DNA of 64,000 nt from Maioricimonas rarisocia (GTDB lineage Bacteria; Planctomycetota; Planctomycetia; Planctomycetales; Planctomycetaceae), in the NCBI RefSeq assembly GCF_007747795.1, contig NZ_CP036275.1, forward strand, positions 5,820,001 through 5,884,000, given 5' to 3'. Position numbers and translations under genes: made by a program. The notes beneath the pieces were generated by a model, which saw only the letters and a list, made by a program, of their open reading frames with translations, did not search any database and had not been told where the DNA came from. Positions 46,301 to 55,302 of the stretch are shown here, one piece after another; position 1 is the stretch's first letter; every line of letters starts with the position of its first letter.

Positions 46301-47567
46301 CTCGGCACTGGGTGAACTGGCCGGCCGGTCCGACCGGCAGTTCCTCGCCCGTCTGGCGAAGTCGAACAAGACCGCCGACCAGTCGCTCGGCGTGGTCGGG
46401 CTCGCGTCGCTCGATCTCGATCGGGCTGCTGCGGTCGCAGCGGAACTCTTCGCCGCAGCACCCGATGCCGCCTTCCCTCCCGAACAGATCGTCGAAGTCT
46501 TCATTCAGAGAAGGGGTGGCGCCGACGCGCTCGGCGCGGCTCTCGACAAGGATGACGTGCATGCCGACGTCGCCAGCCGGGTCGCAGCCCATCTGGTCCG
46601 CATCGGGGAGCAGCACCCGGCACTCGTCGAGGCGTTTGGTGGTGGCGTACCGGCCGGCTCGCTCGAAGACCTGTTGATGGCCGAGGACCGGCTCGAACTG
46701 GCCGCCGATGTCCGCGAGCATGGCAATCCTGCCCGCGGGGAGCGGATCTTCCGCCGCAGCGAACTGGCCTGCTTCACCTGTCACAACATCTCGGGAGCGG
46801 GGGGCATCATCGGGCCGGACCTGGCGGCTGTCGGCTCGGCCTATCAGGAGGACTACCTCGTCGACTCGATCCTGCGGCCCTCGAAGGTCATCAAGGAGTT
46901 CTTCGAGACGGCGGTCGTCCTCACCGACGAAGGTCGGGTCATCACCGGCATCCTGGTCCTCAGCGACGAAGACAAGATTGTCGTCCGCGATCCGCAGCAG
47001 GGGGGAGCCGAGGTGACCATCCCGACCGATCAGATCGATGAGGTCGCGAAGGGCCCCTCCCTGATGCCGCGGGGACTGGCCAACAAACTGAACAACCGGC
47101 AGGAATTCCTCGACCTCACGTCGTTCCTCGCCGCACTGGGCAAGCCGGGACCGTATCAGCGGAACACGACACCGATCCTGCGCCGATGGCGCGTCGCCAC
47201 GATCGATGGGCAGGCGACAGTCGATGCCGGGCTGGTCGAGCACGTTCTCGCCTCAGGCACGCCGGCCTACAGCCTCGTCGACGGCACGTTGCCGGCCGAG
47301 GACCTCCCGAAAGAAGCGGCCTCCGTGCTCGCGGTCGCGGAACTGGACGTCTCGGAAGCCGGTTCAATCGGTCTGAAGATCGAACCGTCCGCCGCGGTTC
47401 GTGTCCTTGTCGATGGTCGCCCGGCAGGGGAGAGGATCGACCTCGAGCGAGGGCGGCACTCCCTGGCGTTCGTGATCGACCGGGAGTCGCTCGACGATGG
47501 CCTGCGGGTGGAGGTGACCCGCCCGGGCACGGGAGCGGCAACATTCCAGCCGATCACGGGACCGTAG
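43326..47567 (+). CDS. ThuA / PVC-type membrane-bound dehydrogenase / cytochrome c fusion
   Basis: A 1413-residue exported protein. Signal peptide about residues 1-26. ThuA-like domain about 35-280 (HAVFVVGTHHYQ, YVTAGKPVIGLRTSTHAF). PVC-type dehydrogenase beta-propeller about 300-660 (AEPMLVNPIHMTWDPQGRLWV). HEAT-like repeats about 665-1100. A class I cytochrome c domain with haem-binding CFTCH (Cys1149, Cys1152, His1153) and likely axial Met in PSLMPRGL near 1244. A C-terminal region of about 140 residues is unassigned. Presumed periplasmic oxidation of a carbohydrate or related compound with electrons passed to the haem. Paired with the SGNH-like gene upstream. Confidence 0.9.
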   Translation: MKKLSIRLSLALVGVCLSLLAPAAADDTTTTRQPHAVFVVGTHHYQPHETIPAFAERLEQYGFRTTVVLPAGNPEHNANGTGLPGLEVLSDADVAIFYMRFLELPAEQLAHIEKYVTAGKPVIGLRTSTHAFDYPKDDPRSKWNDGFGRDVLGSRYFIHLQGQTTVEHVTAQRGNVLLNGVPTRFVDPGTLYKTELPDDALPLLSGTGQARKTGTITNRFGTHEIEAEMTWPVAWTWSNKFGGKTFATTLGHRQSFELPALNRLLINAIHWAVDRPVDIAREKAAIARKMPNLKRPVGELDRFDPESERRSFEVLDGFEVNLWAAEPMLVNPIHMTWDPQGRLWVCCSTSYPQVQPGEKPNDQIMVLEDTDGDGRADTSTVFADGLYVPTGLELGDGGVYVANAPDLLFLKDTDGDLKADVREVVLTGFATEDNHHSISAWRWGPGGWLYFQEGTFMHTQVETPHGVVRLENGGVFQFRPRDLDLRVYADYRASNPWGHTFDRWGTEVLIDNPNLYFLAPLTANSRAKLAYQSSGRGTKQCGGEFVSGRHLPDEFQNQIWTNQYKSNTVTRYEITDDGAGIGVNELEPLIRSRDINFRPVDLKIGPDGAAYILDWYNPLIGHMQHSFRDERRDTTHGRVWRVTHRDRPLVEPPQLVDVPLDQVVSHLKAPEDWTRHQAKRVLADAAPDDVTAALESFVASLDRNDPGYAHHLTEALWAYQTIDVVNEDLLRDVLQSDHPKARAAAVRVLRYWWDRIGDSARSTEPALALLEQAVADEHPRVRLEAVLTLGFVPDARSVALACRVLDQPMDRYIEHALKLTVDGLQPHWLPAHRAGELTFASLDHRSYALSNLLTNEAVEVMVDLLNAGQVDASRLKGPAEAVARTATAAQLEKLVLTMVEYTREYGTRGKDAADPAAIRVVLEALNTAARTRGIKPTGVDKMVPRVFAVPDVDAQVAAARLVGVWKITREGRRLQQLVRAEGTDPALKLAAASALGELAGRSDRQFLARLAKSNKTADQSLGVVGLASLDLDRAAAVAAELFAAAPDAAFPPEQIVEVFIQRRGGADALGAALDKDDVHADVASRVAAHLVRIGEQHPALVEAFGGGVPAGSLEDLLMAEDRLELAADVREHGNPARGERIFRRSELACFTCHNISGAGGIIGPDLAAVGSAYQEDYLVDSILRPSKVIKEFFETAVVLTDEGRVITGILVLSDEDKIVVRDPQQGGAEVTIPTDQIDEVAKGPSLMPRGLANKLNNRQEFLDLTSFLAALGKPGPYQRNTTPILRRWRVATIDGQATVDAGLVEHVLASGTPAYSLVDGTLPAEDLPKEAASVLAVAELDVSEAGSIGLKIEPSAAVRVLVDGRPAGERIDLERGRHSLAFVIDRESLDDGLRVEVTRPGTGAATFQPITGP

Positions 47568-47609
47568 TGGCCGACAGGCCTGTTGAGGCGGTTTTCGGGT
47601 CATGGCGAG

Positions 47610-47629
47610 CCCCGAGTGTCAACTCGGGG
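47610..47629 (+). other. Perfect 8-bp hairpin after the haem dehydrogenase gene
   Basis: CCCCGAGT-GTCA-ACTCGGGG lies 43 bases past the stop. No T-tract follows, so it is a poor intrinsic terminator; it may be a 3'-end stem or a dispersed hairpin repeat. Confidence 0.45.
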
Positions 47630-47738
47630 ACAGGCTGTTTCGCGAACGTCAGGTTCATTACCGGGCAACACCGGCTGTCAAACCGGGGCCGGCGAACGAA
47701 CGCAACAACGACGTGCCCTGCAAGAGCGTAGAAGCACC

Positions 47739-48041
47739 ATGTCCTCCGCCAGCCGATTCCGTCGCCGGCTCATTGCGGTCGGTTTCCTGTCCGTCGGCAT
47801 CATCATCGCGACATTTGTGGAACGCGCGCCCGATCCGTGGCAGGCCCGGCTGATTGCACCGGCAGCGATCCTGTACGGGGCACTGGGGTTGATGATCCCC
47901 TCATGTGTCCATGACATCGTCCGGCCGGAACTGGGGCACCTGCAGCTGTGGGCCGAATCGGGCAGCAGGCCGTTTCAGGCGGGACTGGCAGCCGTTGGCA
48001 TCGGACTGCTCATCGGACTGGTCTGGAACGTTTACGCGTGA
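47739..48041 (+). CDS. Small membrane protein of unknown function
   Basis: A 100-residue protein with a basic N-terminus (SRFRRRL) and three hydrophobic stretches (about residues 10-26, 38-56 and 80-97). No recognised family. The ATG at 47739 has no clear ribosome binding site, but codon use looks like its neighbours and the hydrophobic segments argue for a real gene. Stands alone between the haem dehydrogenase gene and a repeat-rich space. Confidence 0.5.
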   Translation: MSSASRFRRRLIAVGFLSVGIIIATFVERAPDPWQARLIAPAAILYGALGLMIPSCVHDIVRPELGHLQLWAESGSRPFQAGLAAVGIGLLIGLVWNVYA

Positions 48042-48864
48042 CCGGGTCTCGGGTGGCCCAGACACCGCCGCAGGAACGTGTCTGGGTGGCGCAGCCACAG
48101 GAAGCAGCTCACCGGGTCCAGACAATCCAGAGGACTTCCCATGCCGTCGTGTCATTTGGCTCCCCCGGCAGGCAGGTCCCCCGTGCCCCACCGTGAAATC
48201 GCTTGCGTTGCTCGCTCCAGCTACGGCCCCCGAATCCCTCCGTGTCTCCTATGAAGATCGACCGGGGTGGCACGCCCTGGAGCGGAGCGCAGCGACGTGA
48301 AGGGCGTGGTTCGGATGGCTCGAGACGCGAGGCTTGAGGAAGCAGCATGGCCACTCCGCTGAGCGGCGAGTCGTCGGCACGATCTGGATCTCGAACTCCC
48401 CTGCAGCCTCATGTCGTTCCCTGTTCCCGGCGGCAGGCGGAGCCTGCTCTACGTCCCCTCCGTGTCTCAGTGTCTCCTATGAAAATAGACGCTGGTGCCC
48501 CGTGGAATCGTTCCGGGGGCTCCATGGGTGCTACTGCTGGCTTTGTCCAGCAGTGCGAACGTCGTTCGACGTTCATGCTTGCCTCAAAGGGCACGCATGC
48601 CACCCGGCCACTCTGCTGCACGGCCAGAGGCCATGGCACCCCGGCTTCGTTTTCATCTTCCGGGGCGACGTACCGTCATGACAACTCCGTGGCTGCTCCT
48701 TCGCTCCATCACGGTCGCGGCTCGCAACGTGCCAGCAAGTGCGACCCCGTCCTGCAGGTTCGCCAGGGACGCCATTCCCGGACATCTCCCGCTTGCATGC
48801 GAGACGACTTCGGGACATACTGCCCCGCATCGCGTGAGGCGGCGACGCTCCCCTCTCGCGCCAC
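48042..48864. repeat. Patchwork of dispersed-repeat-like sequences between a membrane gene and tRNA-Arg
   Basis: No gene recognised in 823 bases. Inverted repeats: CCCAGACA / TGTCTGGG (48057-48064 and 48079-48086), CACGCCCT / AGGGCGTG (48271-48278 and 48301-48308), plus two adjacent hairpins at 48533-48574. A degenerate direct repeat is present: cctccgtgtctcctatgaag near 48236 and a longer form near 48458 in which the gtgtctc unit is doubled before ctcctatgaaaatagac. Such phrases look like remnants of a dispersed intergenic repeat family; copy number elsewhere in the genome cannot be judged here. Confidence 0.5.
48533..48574 (+). repeat. Two adjacent near-perfect hairpins
   Basis: ACTGCTGG-CTTTGT-CCAGCAGT (48533-48554) is followed after two bases by GAACGTCG-TT-CGACGTTC (48557-48574). 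Both stems are 8 bp without mismatch. The pairing in tandem suggests a REP-like element rather than a terminator (no T-tract). Confidence 0.55.
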
Positions 48865-48938
48865 GCGCCCGTAGCTCAGTTGGATAGAGCAGCGGTCTTC
48901 TAAACCGCAGGTCGCAGGTTCGAATCCTGCCGGGCGTG
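48865..48938 (+). tRNA. tRNA-Arg (anticodon TCT)
   Basis: A complete 74-base cloverleaf. Acceptor stem GCGCCCG pairs with CGGGCGT (position 1-72 is a G-T pair). D arm begins TAGCTCAGTTGGATAGAGC. Anticodon stem GCGGT / ACCGC encloses the loop CTTCTAA, so the anticodon TCT reads AGA (Arg). T arm is GCAGG-TTCGAAT-CCTGC and the discriminator base is G. The 3' CCA is not encoded. No other tRNA is adjacent. Confidence 0.95.
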
Positions 48939-49126
48939 CTTCTTCGGCCGCTTCTTGCCGGCCTGATCCACTCTTCGACACCGGCCCCTGCTCGTCCGCT
49001 TCCGACCCAATTCTCGAATCTGGCCGGAAATCCGGACAGATCCGCCCACCTCACGCGTTATCGTCAGGGGCGGACGCCCGGGCGTGCGCCATTCCTGTTC
49101 GCCGACAACTGCCAACAGGCCTCACG

Positions 49127-50920
49127 ATGAGTCGACTTTGCCCGATCCTTGCGGCCGTCATGTTGCTGCTGCCTGTGGCAGTCCGCGCCGACGACGACAA
49201 CGACGAACTGGCCCGGCAGGCCCGCAGCGTACTCCGCCGGCACTGCCTGAGGTGCCACAACGGCAGCGGATCCGAAGGGGGCGATTTCGACATCCTCAAC
49301 GTCACGCACCTGGTCGACGAATACGGCCTCGTGACCGACGGGGACCCGGCCGACTCACTGCTGCTCGAACGGGTCGTCGAAGAGACGATGCCCCCCTTCG
49401 AGATCCGGGAGCGAACCCCCGTCACCGCCGGCGAAGCCGAGATCCTCCGCCGCTGGATCGCTGAAGGAGCTGCCGTGTTCCCGGTCGGAGAAGGCCGGGA
49501 GTTCATTCAGCTGACCGACGTGCTGCAGGCAATGCACGACTTTCTGCGGACCCAGCGACCGGAAGACCGGCAGTTCATCCGCTTCTTTACTCTGCACAAC
49601 CTGTACAACAACTCCAGGATCCTCAGCGAAGACCTGCCCATCTATCGGGCGGCCCTCTCGAAGGCACTCAACAGCCTGAGCAATCAGTCCCGCATCGCCC
49701 TGCCGCGGGCCATCGATACGGCCTCTCATCTTGGCAGCGGCCGGGCCGGCTCCCTCAGCGAAACCGTCTACGCGATCGATGTTCGCGATTACGGCTGGGA
49801 TGAAGACGACCTCTGGACCGAGGTGATTCGCGCCTATCCCTACGGCGTCAGCTACGAGAATCTGCTCGATGACCGGCTGCAGCAACTGGATGGCGAGATT
49901 GTCCGGATGTCCGGCAGCGATCTGCCGATGATCCGCGCCGACTGGTTCATCACGACGGCCATGAGGCCCCCGCTGTACCACGCGCTGCTCCGCATCCCCG
50001 ACACCGCCGACGAACTCGAACAGCAACTGGATGTCGACATCCCGGGGCGTTTTCGCCAGCCGGCTGCGAACCGTCTGGCCAGGGCCGGCTTTGCGAAAAG
50101 CGGCGTCTCCGGGCAGAACCGCATGGTCGAACGGACGGACGGAGCGTTCGGGGCCTACTGGAAGAGCTACGACTTCAAGCCGGGCCGCAAACGGGCCAAG
50201 CTGTCTCGGTTTCCCCTCGGTCCGCGCAATCTGTTCGCCGGAACTTCGCATCCGTTCGACGCGCAGGCATTCGAGCATGACGGGGGCGAGATCATCTGGC
50301 ATCTGCCCAACGGGCTGCAGGGTTACATGCTGATTGACGGCGAAGGGGGACGGATCGACGAGGGTCCGATCGACGTAGTCAGCGACGCCCTCAAGACGTC
50401 CGGCACGCCGGCGATCGTCAACGGCGTCTCCTGCATGGCCTGCCACAAGCATGGCATGATTCCGTTCCAGGATTCGATCCGCGATCATAGTGCCGTCTTC
50501 GGTGCCGCCCAGCGCAAGGTGCAGGATCTCTACCCGGCAGCCAGCGTCATGCAGCAACTCGTCGAACAGGACCGCGAACGCTTCATGGAAGCACTCGAGG
50601 AATGCATCGGGCCGTTCCTCAAGACAGGCGCCAACAAGGACACCCCCATCGAGGACTTCCCCGAACCCGTTGCCGAAGTCGCCCGCCTGCACCGACTCGT
50701 GTTTCTCGATCTCGAAACGGTCGCCTGCGAGCTGAATATCGAAGATCCGCAGCAGCTGATCCTGCGGGTCGGCCTGCGAACTCTCAAGGAACTGGGGCTC
50801 GATGCACTCGCTCAGAAGGATGGCGTCATCAGCCGTCTGGACTGGGAGGCGTTCGAGGGCACCTCGCTGATGCAGGACCTGGCTTCGCAGCTGGGATTCA
50901 CACCACAGATCGTCTTCTGA
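49127..50920 (+). CDS. Secreted planctomycete diheme cytochrome c-like protein
   Basis: A 597-residue exported protein with a signal peptide (about residues 1-21, ending AVRA). The first CxxCH, CLRCH (Cys40, Cys43, His44), lies in a planctomycete-type cytochrome domain with SLLLERVVEETMPPFEIRE following, where the Met may be an axial ligand. A second, CMACH (Cys436, Cys439, His440), sits in a separate C-terminal region. The middle (about 130-420) is unassigned. Likely a periplasmic electron carrier or redox enzyme. The gene at 50957 starts 36 bases later, so the two may be co-transcribed. Confidence 0.75.
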   Translation: MSRLCPILAAVMLLLPVAVRADDDNDELARQARSVLRRHCLRCHNGSGSEGGDFDILNVTHLVDEYGLVTDGDPADSLLLERVVEETMPPFEIRERTPVTAGEAEILRRWIAEGAAVFPVGEGREFIQLTDVLQAMHDFLRTQRPEDRQFIRFFTLHNLYNNSRILSEDLPIYRAALSKALNSLSNQSRIALPRAIDTASHLGSGRAGSLSETVYAIDVRDYGWDEDDLWTEVIRAYPYGVSYENLLDDRLQQLDGEIVRMSGSDLPMIRADWFITTAMRPPLYHALLRIPDTADELEQQLDVDIPGRFRQPAANRLARAGFAKSGVSGQNRMVERTDGAFGAYWKSYDFKPGRKRAKLSRFPLGPRNLFAGTSHPFDAQAFEHDGGEIIWHLPNGLQGYMLIDGEGGRIDEGPIDVVSDALKTSGTPAIVNGVSCMACHKHGMIPFQDSIRDHSAVFGAAQRKVQDLYPAASVMQQLVEQDRERFMEALEECIGPFLKTGANKDTPIEDFPEPVAEVARLHRLVFLDLETVACELNIEDPQQLILRVGLRTLKELGLDALAQKDGVISRLDWEAFEGTSLMQDLASQLGFTPQIVF

Positions 50921-50956
50921 CTTCACCGTTACGGACCTTTTCCGACAGGACTTGTC

Positions 50957-52210
50957 ATGTCTGTCCGCCGTCTACGGATCGCCCGCACGATTCGGCTTCC
51001 TCTCCTGGTTCTCGGTCTGATCGCGTTCGCCACGCATTCCCCTGCCGAGGCGAACCAGGCACTGCGGGAACCGCTCAGCAAGGCGGCCGGCGTCATTCAG
51101 CAAATTCTCGAACGGCAGGGAGCCGACAGCGTGTCGGTCGGCGAGTTCCTCGGTCCGCCATCGTTCGGCACATCGGCCGGAGCCGGCTTCAAGAAAGTCC
51201 TCACCGAAGAACTCGAGCAGGCCAACGTCCGCGTTCGCCGGATCGGGGCACCGCTTGGCGTGCAGGGGCGATTTTCGATGAGTGGCAAGCGGCAGCTCCG
51301 TATCCGCATCTCGGTCGTCAACGCCCAGGGGGCCGTCCTGACAAACCTGTCGCGACGCCTGACGCTCCAGGGCCCGAACGGTGCCCAGGACGTTTCGGTC
51401 GAGCAGGGGCAGTTCGATATCGATGAGCTGACCGAAGCGGACGTGCTCGCCGAGCTGTTCGGCGGCACGATCGATTTCGAGGACGATGACGACGGCGGCG
51501 ACGACTCCGGCAATGGTTTTCCGGATGGCGACGACGTCATTGATGCTCTGACGAATCCCAGCGCCTTCATCGATCGCGAAGGCTTCGTGCGTGCCAGCAG
51601 GACCAGCCCGTTCGGTCTGCGTGTCATCGTCGACGGTCGCCTCGCCCGCCCGGTTCTCGAAGACGGCATTCCGTTTGTGAATATCCGCCGCGGACAGAGC
51701 TTCGAACTCGAAGTCGACAATCGCGAGTCATTCGAGACTGCAGTCCGGTTTCACCTCGATGGCGTTAACTCGTTCGCGTTTTCCGACATCCGCCACGTCA
51801 GCGGACCGGAAGCGGGTGAGCCGAAGTATTCCCGCTGGATCGTCGAGCCCCGCAAAAGGTTCCGGCTCAGGGGCTGGCATCGGACGAACTCCGAGGTCGA
51901 GCAGTTTCTGATCACCGACTTTGCCAGCAGTGCCGCAGCCCGGGTAGGCAGCACGACCGACCTGGGTATGATTACTGCATCGTTCCGGGCGACGTGGAGT
52001 CCCGGAGAGCGTCCTCCATCGGGCGAACCACTGCCCAAGCTGGTGCCGACGTTTTCTGCAGCTCCGCCGCAACCCTCGTCACCCGCCCCGGAATCATCGG
52101 CAGACGGAGTCGGATTTGGCGAGCGCGCCGACCAGCGCGTTCAGGAAGATAAGAAACAACGGGAGTATGGTGTGCCGCGAGCTGTCGTCACGATTCGCTA
52201 CACGAGATGA
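50957..52210 (+). CDS. Secreted protein of unknown function
   Basis: A 417-residue exported protein (signal peptide about residues 1-36). The first half is helical then beta-rich (about 45-165, with segments VGVQGRFSMSGKRQLRIRI-like). An Asp/Gly-rich linker (about 176-190) joins a second beta-rich half ending near residue 345, then a Pro/Ser-rich tail. No recognised domain. It lies between a diheme cytochrome gene and a PP2C gene whose start is only 45 bases past its stop, which suggests one operon. Confidence 0.6.
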   Translation: MSVRRLRIARTIRLPLLVLGLIAFATHSPAEANQALREPLSKAAGVIQQILERQGADSVSVGEFLGPPSFGTSAGAGFKKVLTEELEQANVRVRRIGAPLGVQGRFSMSGKRQLRIRISVVNAQGAVLTNLSRRLTLQGPNGAQDVSVEQGQFDIDELTEADVLAELFGGTIDFEDDDDGGDDSGNGFPDGDDVIDALTNPSAFIDREGFVRASRTSPFGLRVIVDGRLARPVLEDGIPFVNIRRGQSFELEVDNRESFETAVRFHLDGVNSFAFSDIRHVSGPEAGEPKYSRWIVEPRKRFRLRGWHRTNSEVEQFLITDFASSAAARVGSTTDLGMITASFRATWSPGERPPSGEPLPKLVPTFSAAPPQPSSPAPESSADGVGFGERADQRVQEDKKQREYGVPRAVVTIRYTR

Positions 52211-52254
52211 CCCCCGCTTCACGCTGCCGGCTCACCGTTCCCAGGAGGCGTGCG

Positions 52255-53154
52255 ATGAGCCGTCACGACGATGACACAGTCGAGATCTCGCGGCCGGAGT
52301 CCTTCTCCGACAAGTTCTTTGCTCCCCCGACTCCACGGTTTGAGGTCCGCGCCGCCGGCGGCACGCACGTCGGCAAGGTTCGCAAGAACAACGAGGACAA
52401 CTACGCAGTCGTCCGCCGCACCCGGTCGCAGGAAGTGCTCGACACCAGTCTTCCGAGCAAGCCGGTCACGCCACTGATCGACGAGGGATACGCTCTGATC
52501 GTCGCCGATGGCATCGGCGGATCGGCCTTCGGTGAGTTTGCCAGTCGGCTCGCGGTTGAGACGATGTTCGAGCTTGCCGGACGGGCGACAAGCTGGGTCA
52601 TGCGGATGACCGAGCTGGATGACCAGCAGATCCGCGAGCGTGTGGCCGCATATGCCGCCGAAATCCAGAAGGTCTTCCGTGGTTACTCCGAAATCAATCC
52701 GGATATGGCCCACATGGGAACGACCTGGACGTCGGCCTGTATTATCCCGCCGGACGCCGTGATCGTGCACATCGGAGACTCGCGGGCCTTTCTGTACCGC
52801 GATCAGAAACTCGAACGGCTTACGCGCGACCACACACTCGGCCAGGAAATGGCGGAAGCCGGCATGCCCGACGACGAAGTGCAGCGGTATCGCCACATCC
52901 TCGTGAACAGCCTGCAGGGAACCGCCGACGAGATCACCGCCGATGTCAGTCACGTGCGCCTGCAGGTGGGGGACCGACTACTTGTCTGCAGCGACGGACT
53001 GACCGATATGGTGGACGAAGATGCGATCGCGCAGATCCTGCAGTCGCAGACGGAACCGCAGCCCACGTGCGACCGGCTGATCGAATCCGCCCTCGAAGCC
53101 GGCGGCAGGGACAACGTCACCGTCGTTCTCTGTCACATCGCCTCAGCAGAGTGA
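52255..53154 (+). CDS. PP2C-family serine/threonine phosphatase
   Basis: A 299-residue phosphatase with metal-site motifs KNNEDN (near residue 47), VADGIGG (near 84), GDSRAFLYR, CSDGLTDMVDEDA and GGRDNVTVVLC. It is longer at the N-terminus than the paralogue at 31195 and has a variable acidic insert. The ATG at 52255 is preceded by AGGAGG six bases away and is preferred to the ATG at 52207 that overlaps the previous stop. Cytoplasmic. No kinase in the window. Confidence 0.92.
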   Translation: MSRHDDDTVEISRPESFSDKFFAPPTPRFEVRAAGGTHVGKVRKNNEDNYAVVRRTRSQEVLDTSLPSKPVTPLIDEGYALIVADGIGGSAFGEFASRLAVETMFELAGRATSWVMRMTELDDQQIRERVAAYAAEIQKVFRGYSEINPDMAHMGTTWTSACIIPPDAVIVHIGDSRAFLYRDQKLERLTRDHTLGQEMAEAGMPDDEVQRYRHILVNSLQGTADEITADVSHVRLQVGDRLLVCSDGLTDMVDEDAIAQILQSQTEPQPTCDRLIESALEAGGRDNVTVVLCHIASAE

Positions 53155-53278
53155 TCTGCGATGCCGGCCCGCGTACGCGGTGTCTGGCAAGTCTTGCGGT
53201 GCGGCGGCTGCTAAGATCGGCGTACCTGCTGACACGGCTCAGCTGGCACAGTCAGCCCTTTAACGATCTCAGACGCCG

Positions 53279-55117
53279 ATGCTTCACTCCCTCGCCCGCA
53301 ACTTCGTCGCCTGCTGGCGTGGACTGGTTCTGACCGACATCCTGTTCAAAGTCGTCGCGTTCAGTCTGCTGACGCCGCTGGTCAGTCTGATGTTCCGCGG
53401 CTTTCTGGCGTTGTCCGGACGCACCGTTCTGGCCGACACCGACATCGCGACATTCCTGCTCCATCCCCTCGGCTGGCTGACGGCGATGGCGGCAGGCGGA
53501 GGGGTGATCGCGATCCTGGCGCTCGAGCAGTCGGCGCTGATCTCAATCAGCATGGCCACGGCTCATGGACGCTCGCTCTCGGTACTTGGCGCGCTGCGGT
53601 TCACTGCCGGCAAGGCCGCCGGGATCTACCGCATCGCGATCCGGGCTGTCGGACGGCTGCTGCTGCTCGCCGCTCCGTTCCTGGCAGCCGGAGGAGGCGT
53701 TTACCTGCTCCTGCTGACGGACCACGACATCAACTTCTACCTGACCGAACGGCCGCCGCGGTTTCTGCTGGCAGTCGCGGTGATCGGAAGCATCCTGCTC
53801 GTCCTCGCGGTACTGGTCGTGCGCTGCATCGTGAGCTGGTCCACCGCGGTCCAGCTGCACCTGTTCGAAGACGTGTCGGCCCCGGACTGCCTCGCCGCGA
53901 GCTCTCTGCGAGTGACCGGCCACCGCGTGCAGATCGCCCGCTGGATTGTCGGCTGGTTCGTGGCCAACGGTCTCATATCATTGTTGGGCACGAGCATGAT
54001 CATCGGTCTGGGGCACCTCATCGTCCCCGAAGCCACCGGGGCGTTGTGGCAATTGATGCTCACGCTCGGACTGCTGCTGATGCTGTGGAGCATGGCCAAC
54101 TTTGCCGGCACCCTGCTGGCTTCCCTGTCGCTGGCCATCCTGATGGGAGCCGTCTACGACCGTCATGCCGATCCCGCGAAACAGCACGTCCCGGGGGAAT
54201 CCGAACCGACTCCCGCCTGGACGCCGCGGCTGACGCGGGGACGTGTGGTCTCGGCTCTCGTGCTGTCCGGGCTGATTTCCTCCCTCATCGGCGCCACAGC
54301 CATTCATACCGCCGAGATCGAAGACATCGTCGAAATCACCGCTCATCGCGGCGCGTCCGGAGCAGCCCCCGAGAACACCCTGGCTGCCGTCCACCGGGCG
54401 ATCGAAGACGGGGCCGACTGGGTCGAGATCGACGTGCAGGAATCGAAGGATGGCGTGGTGATGGTCGTCCATGACAGCGACCTCAAGAAGGTCGGAGGAA
54501 GTGATGCGAAGATCTGGGAGGCCACCGCAGACGAGCTTCGTACCGTCGACATCGGCAGCTGGTTCGGACCGGACTTCGCCGACCAGCGGGTCCCCACACT
54601 CGAAGAAGTCCTCCTGACGTGCCGTGGCCGCATCGGCGTCAACATCGAACTCAAGTACTACGGCCACGACGTTGACCTCGAGCGCAAGGTCATTGATCTG
54701 GTCGAGCAGCACGGCATGACCGACCAGATCGTCATCATGTCACTCAAGGCAGCGGCCCTCCGCAAGGTGCAGGCGCTCCGTCCCGACTGGACCGTGGGAC
54801 TGCTGACGGCGGTGGCGGCCGGTGATCTGACGCGAGCCGACGCCGACTTTCTGGCCGTCAGCACGAAACTGGCCACATCGGCGTTTGTTCGCAGAGCTCA
54901 CAGTCGTGGCAAAGCGGTCCACGCCTGGACCGTGAACGATGCCCGCACCATGTCGACGCTGATCAGTCGCGGCGTCGACAACATCATCACCGACGAACCG
55001 GCACTCGCCCGAGAGGTGCTCGAAGAACGGGCCGAACTGAGCCCCGTCGAACGGGCACTCCTCGAACTGACGATCCTGTTCGGCGTCGAACCGACAGCTC
55101 CGTCGGCCGGGCAGTAG
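53279..55117 (+). CDS. Membrane glycerophosphodiester phosphodiesterase
   Basis: A 612-residue protein. Residues about 20-345 form a polytopic membrane domain like that of membrane GDPDs (about eight hydrophobic segments). The C-terminal catalytic TIM barrel starts at HRGASGAAPENT (His356) and has EIDVQESKDGVVMVVHD and NIELKYYG, the Glu/Asp/His metal site of the GDPD family. It hydrolyses glycerophosphodiesters to glycerol-3-phosphate and an alcohol, here probably at the membrane surface. Transcribed with the preceding PP2C gene (124-base gap). Confidence 0.92.
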   Translation: MLHSLARNFVACWRGLVLTDILFKVVAFSLLTPLVSLMFRGFLALSGRTVLADTDIATFLLHPLGWLTAMAAGGGVIAILALEQSALISISMATAHGRSLSVLGALRFTAGKAAGIYRIAIRAVGRLLLLAAPFLAAGGGVYLLLLTDHDINFYLTERPPRFLLAVAVIGSILLVLAVLVVRCIVSWSTAVQLHLFEDVSAPDCLAASSLRVTGHRVQIARWIVGWFVANGLISLLGTSMIIGLGHLIVPEATGALWQLMLTLGLLLMLWSMANFAGTLLASLSLAILMGAVYDRHADPAKQHVPGESEPTPAWTPRLTRGRVVSALVLSGLISSLIGATAIHTAEIEDIVEITAHRGASGAAPENTLAAVHRAIEDGADWVEIDVQESKDGVVMVVHDSDLKKVGGSDAKIWEATADELRTVDIGSWFGPDFADQRVPTLEEVLLTCRGRIGVNIELKYYGHDVDLERKVIDLVEQHGMTDQIVIMSLKAAALRKVQALRPDWTVGLLTAVAAGDLTRADADFLAVSTKLATSAFVRRAHSRGKAVHAWTVNDARTMSTLISRGVDNIITDEPALAREVLEERAELSPVERALLELTILFGVEPTAPSAGQ

Positions 55118-55302
55118 CGGATGGCAGTCGCCCGATGCTCGACGCCGGGGATTCTCCTGAACCTTTCGCCCGGCCTCCATGCACACGTGCTTCGATGTCG
55201 AAGACGTGGAGTTGTGATTCCGGTCACGCTATTCTGGATGAGCGGACAACAGCGATAACGCTGTAGCGAGAGCGGGTCGGGCTCCGTCAGCGGAATAACG
55301 CC

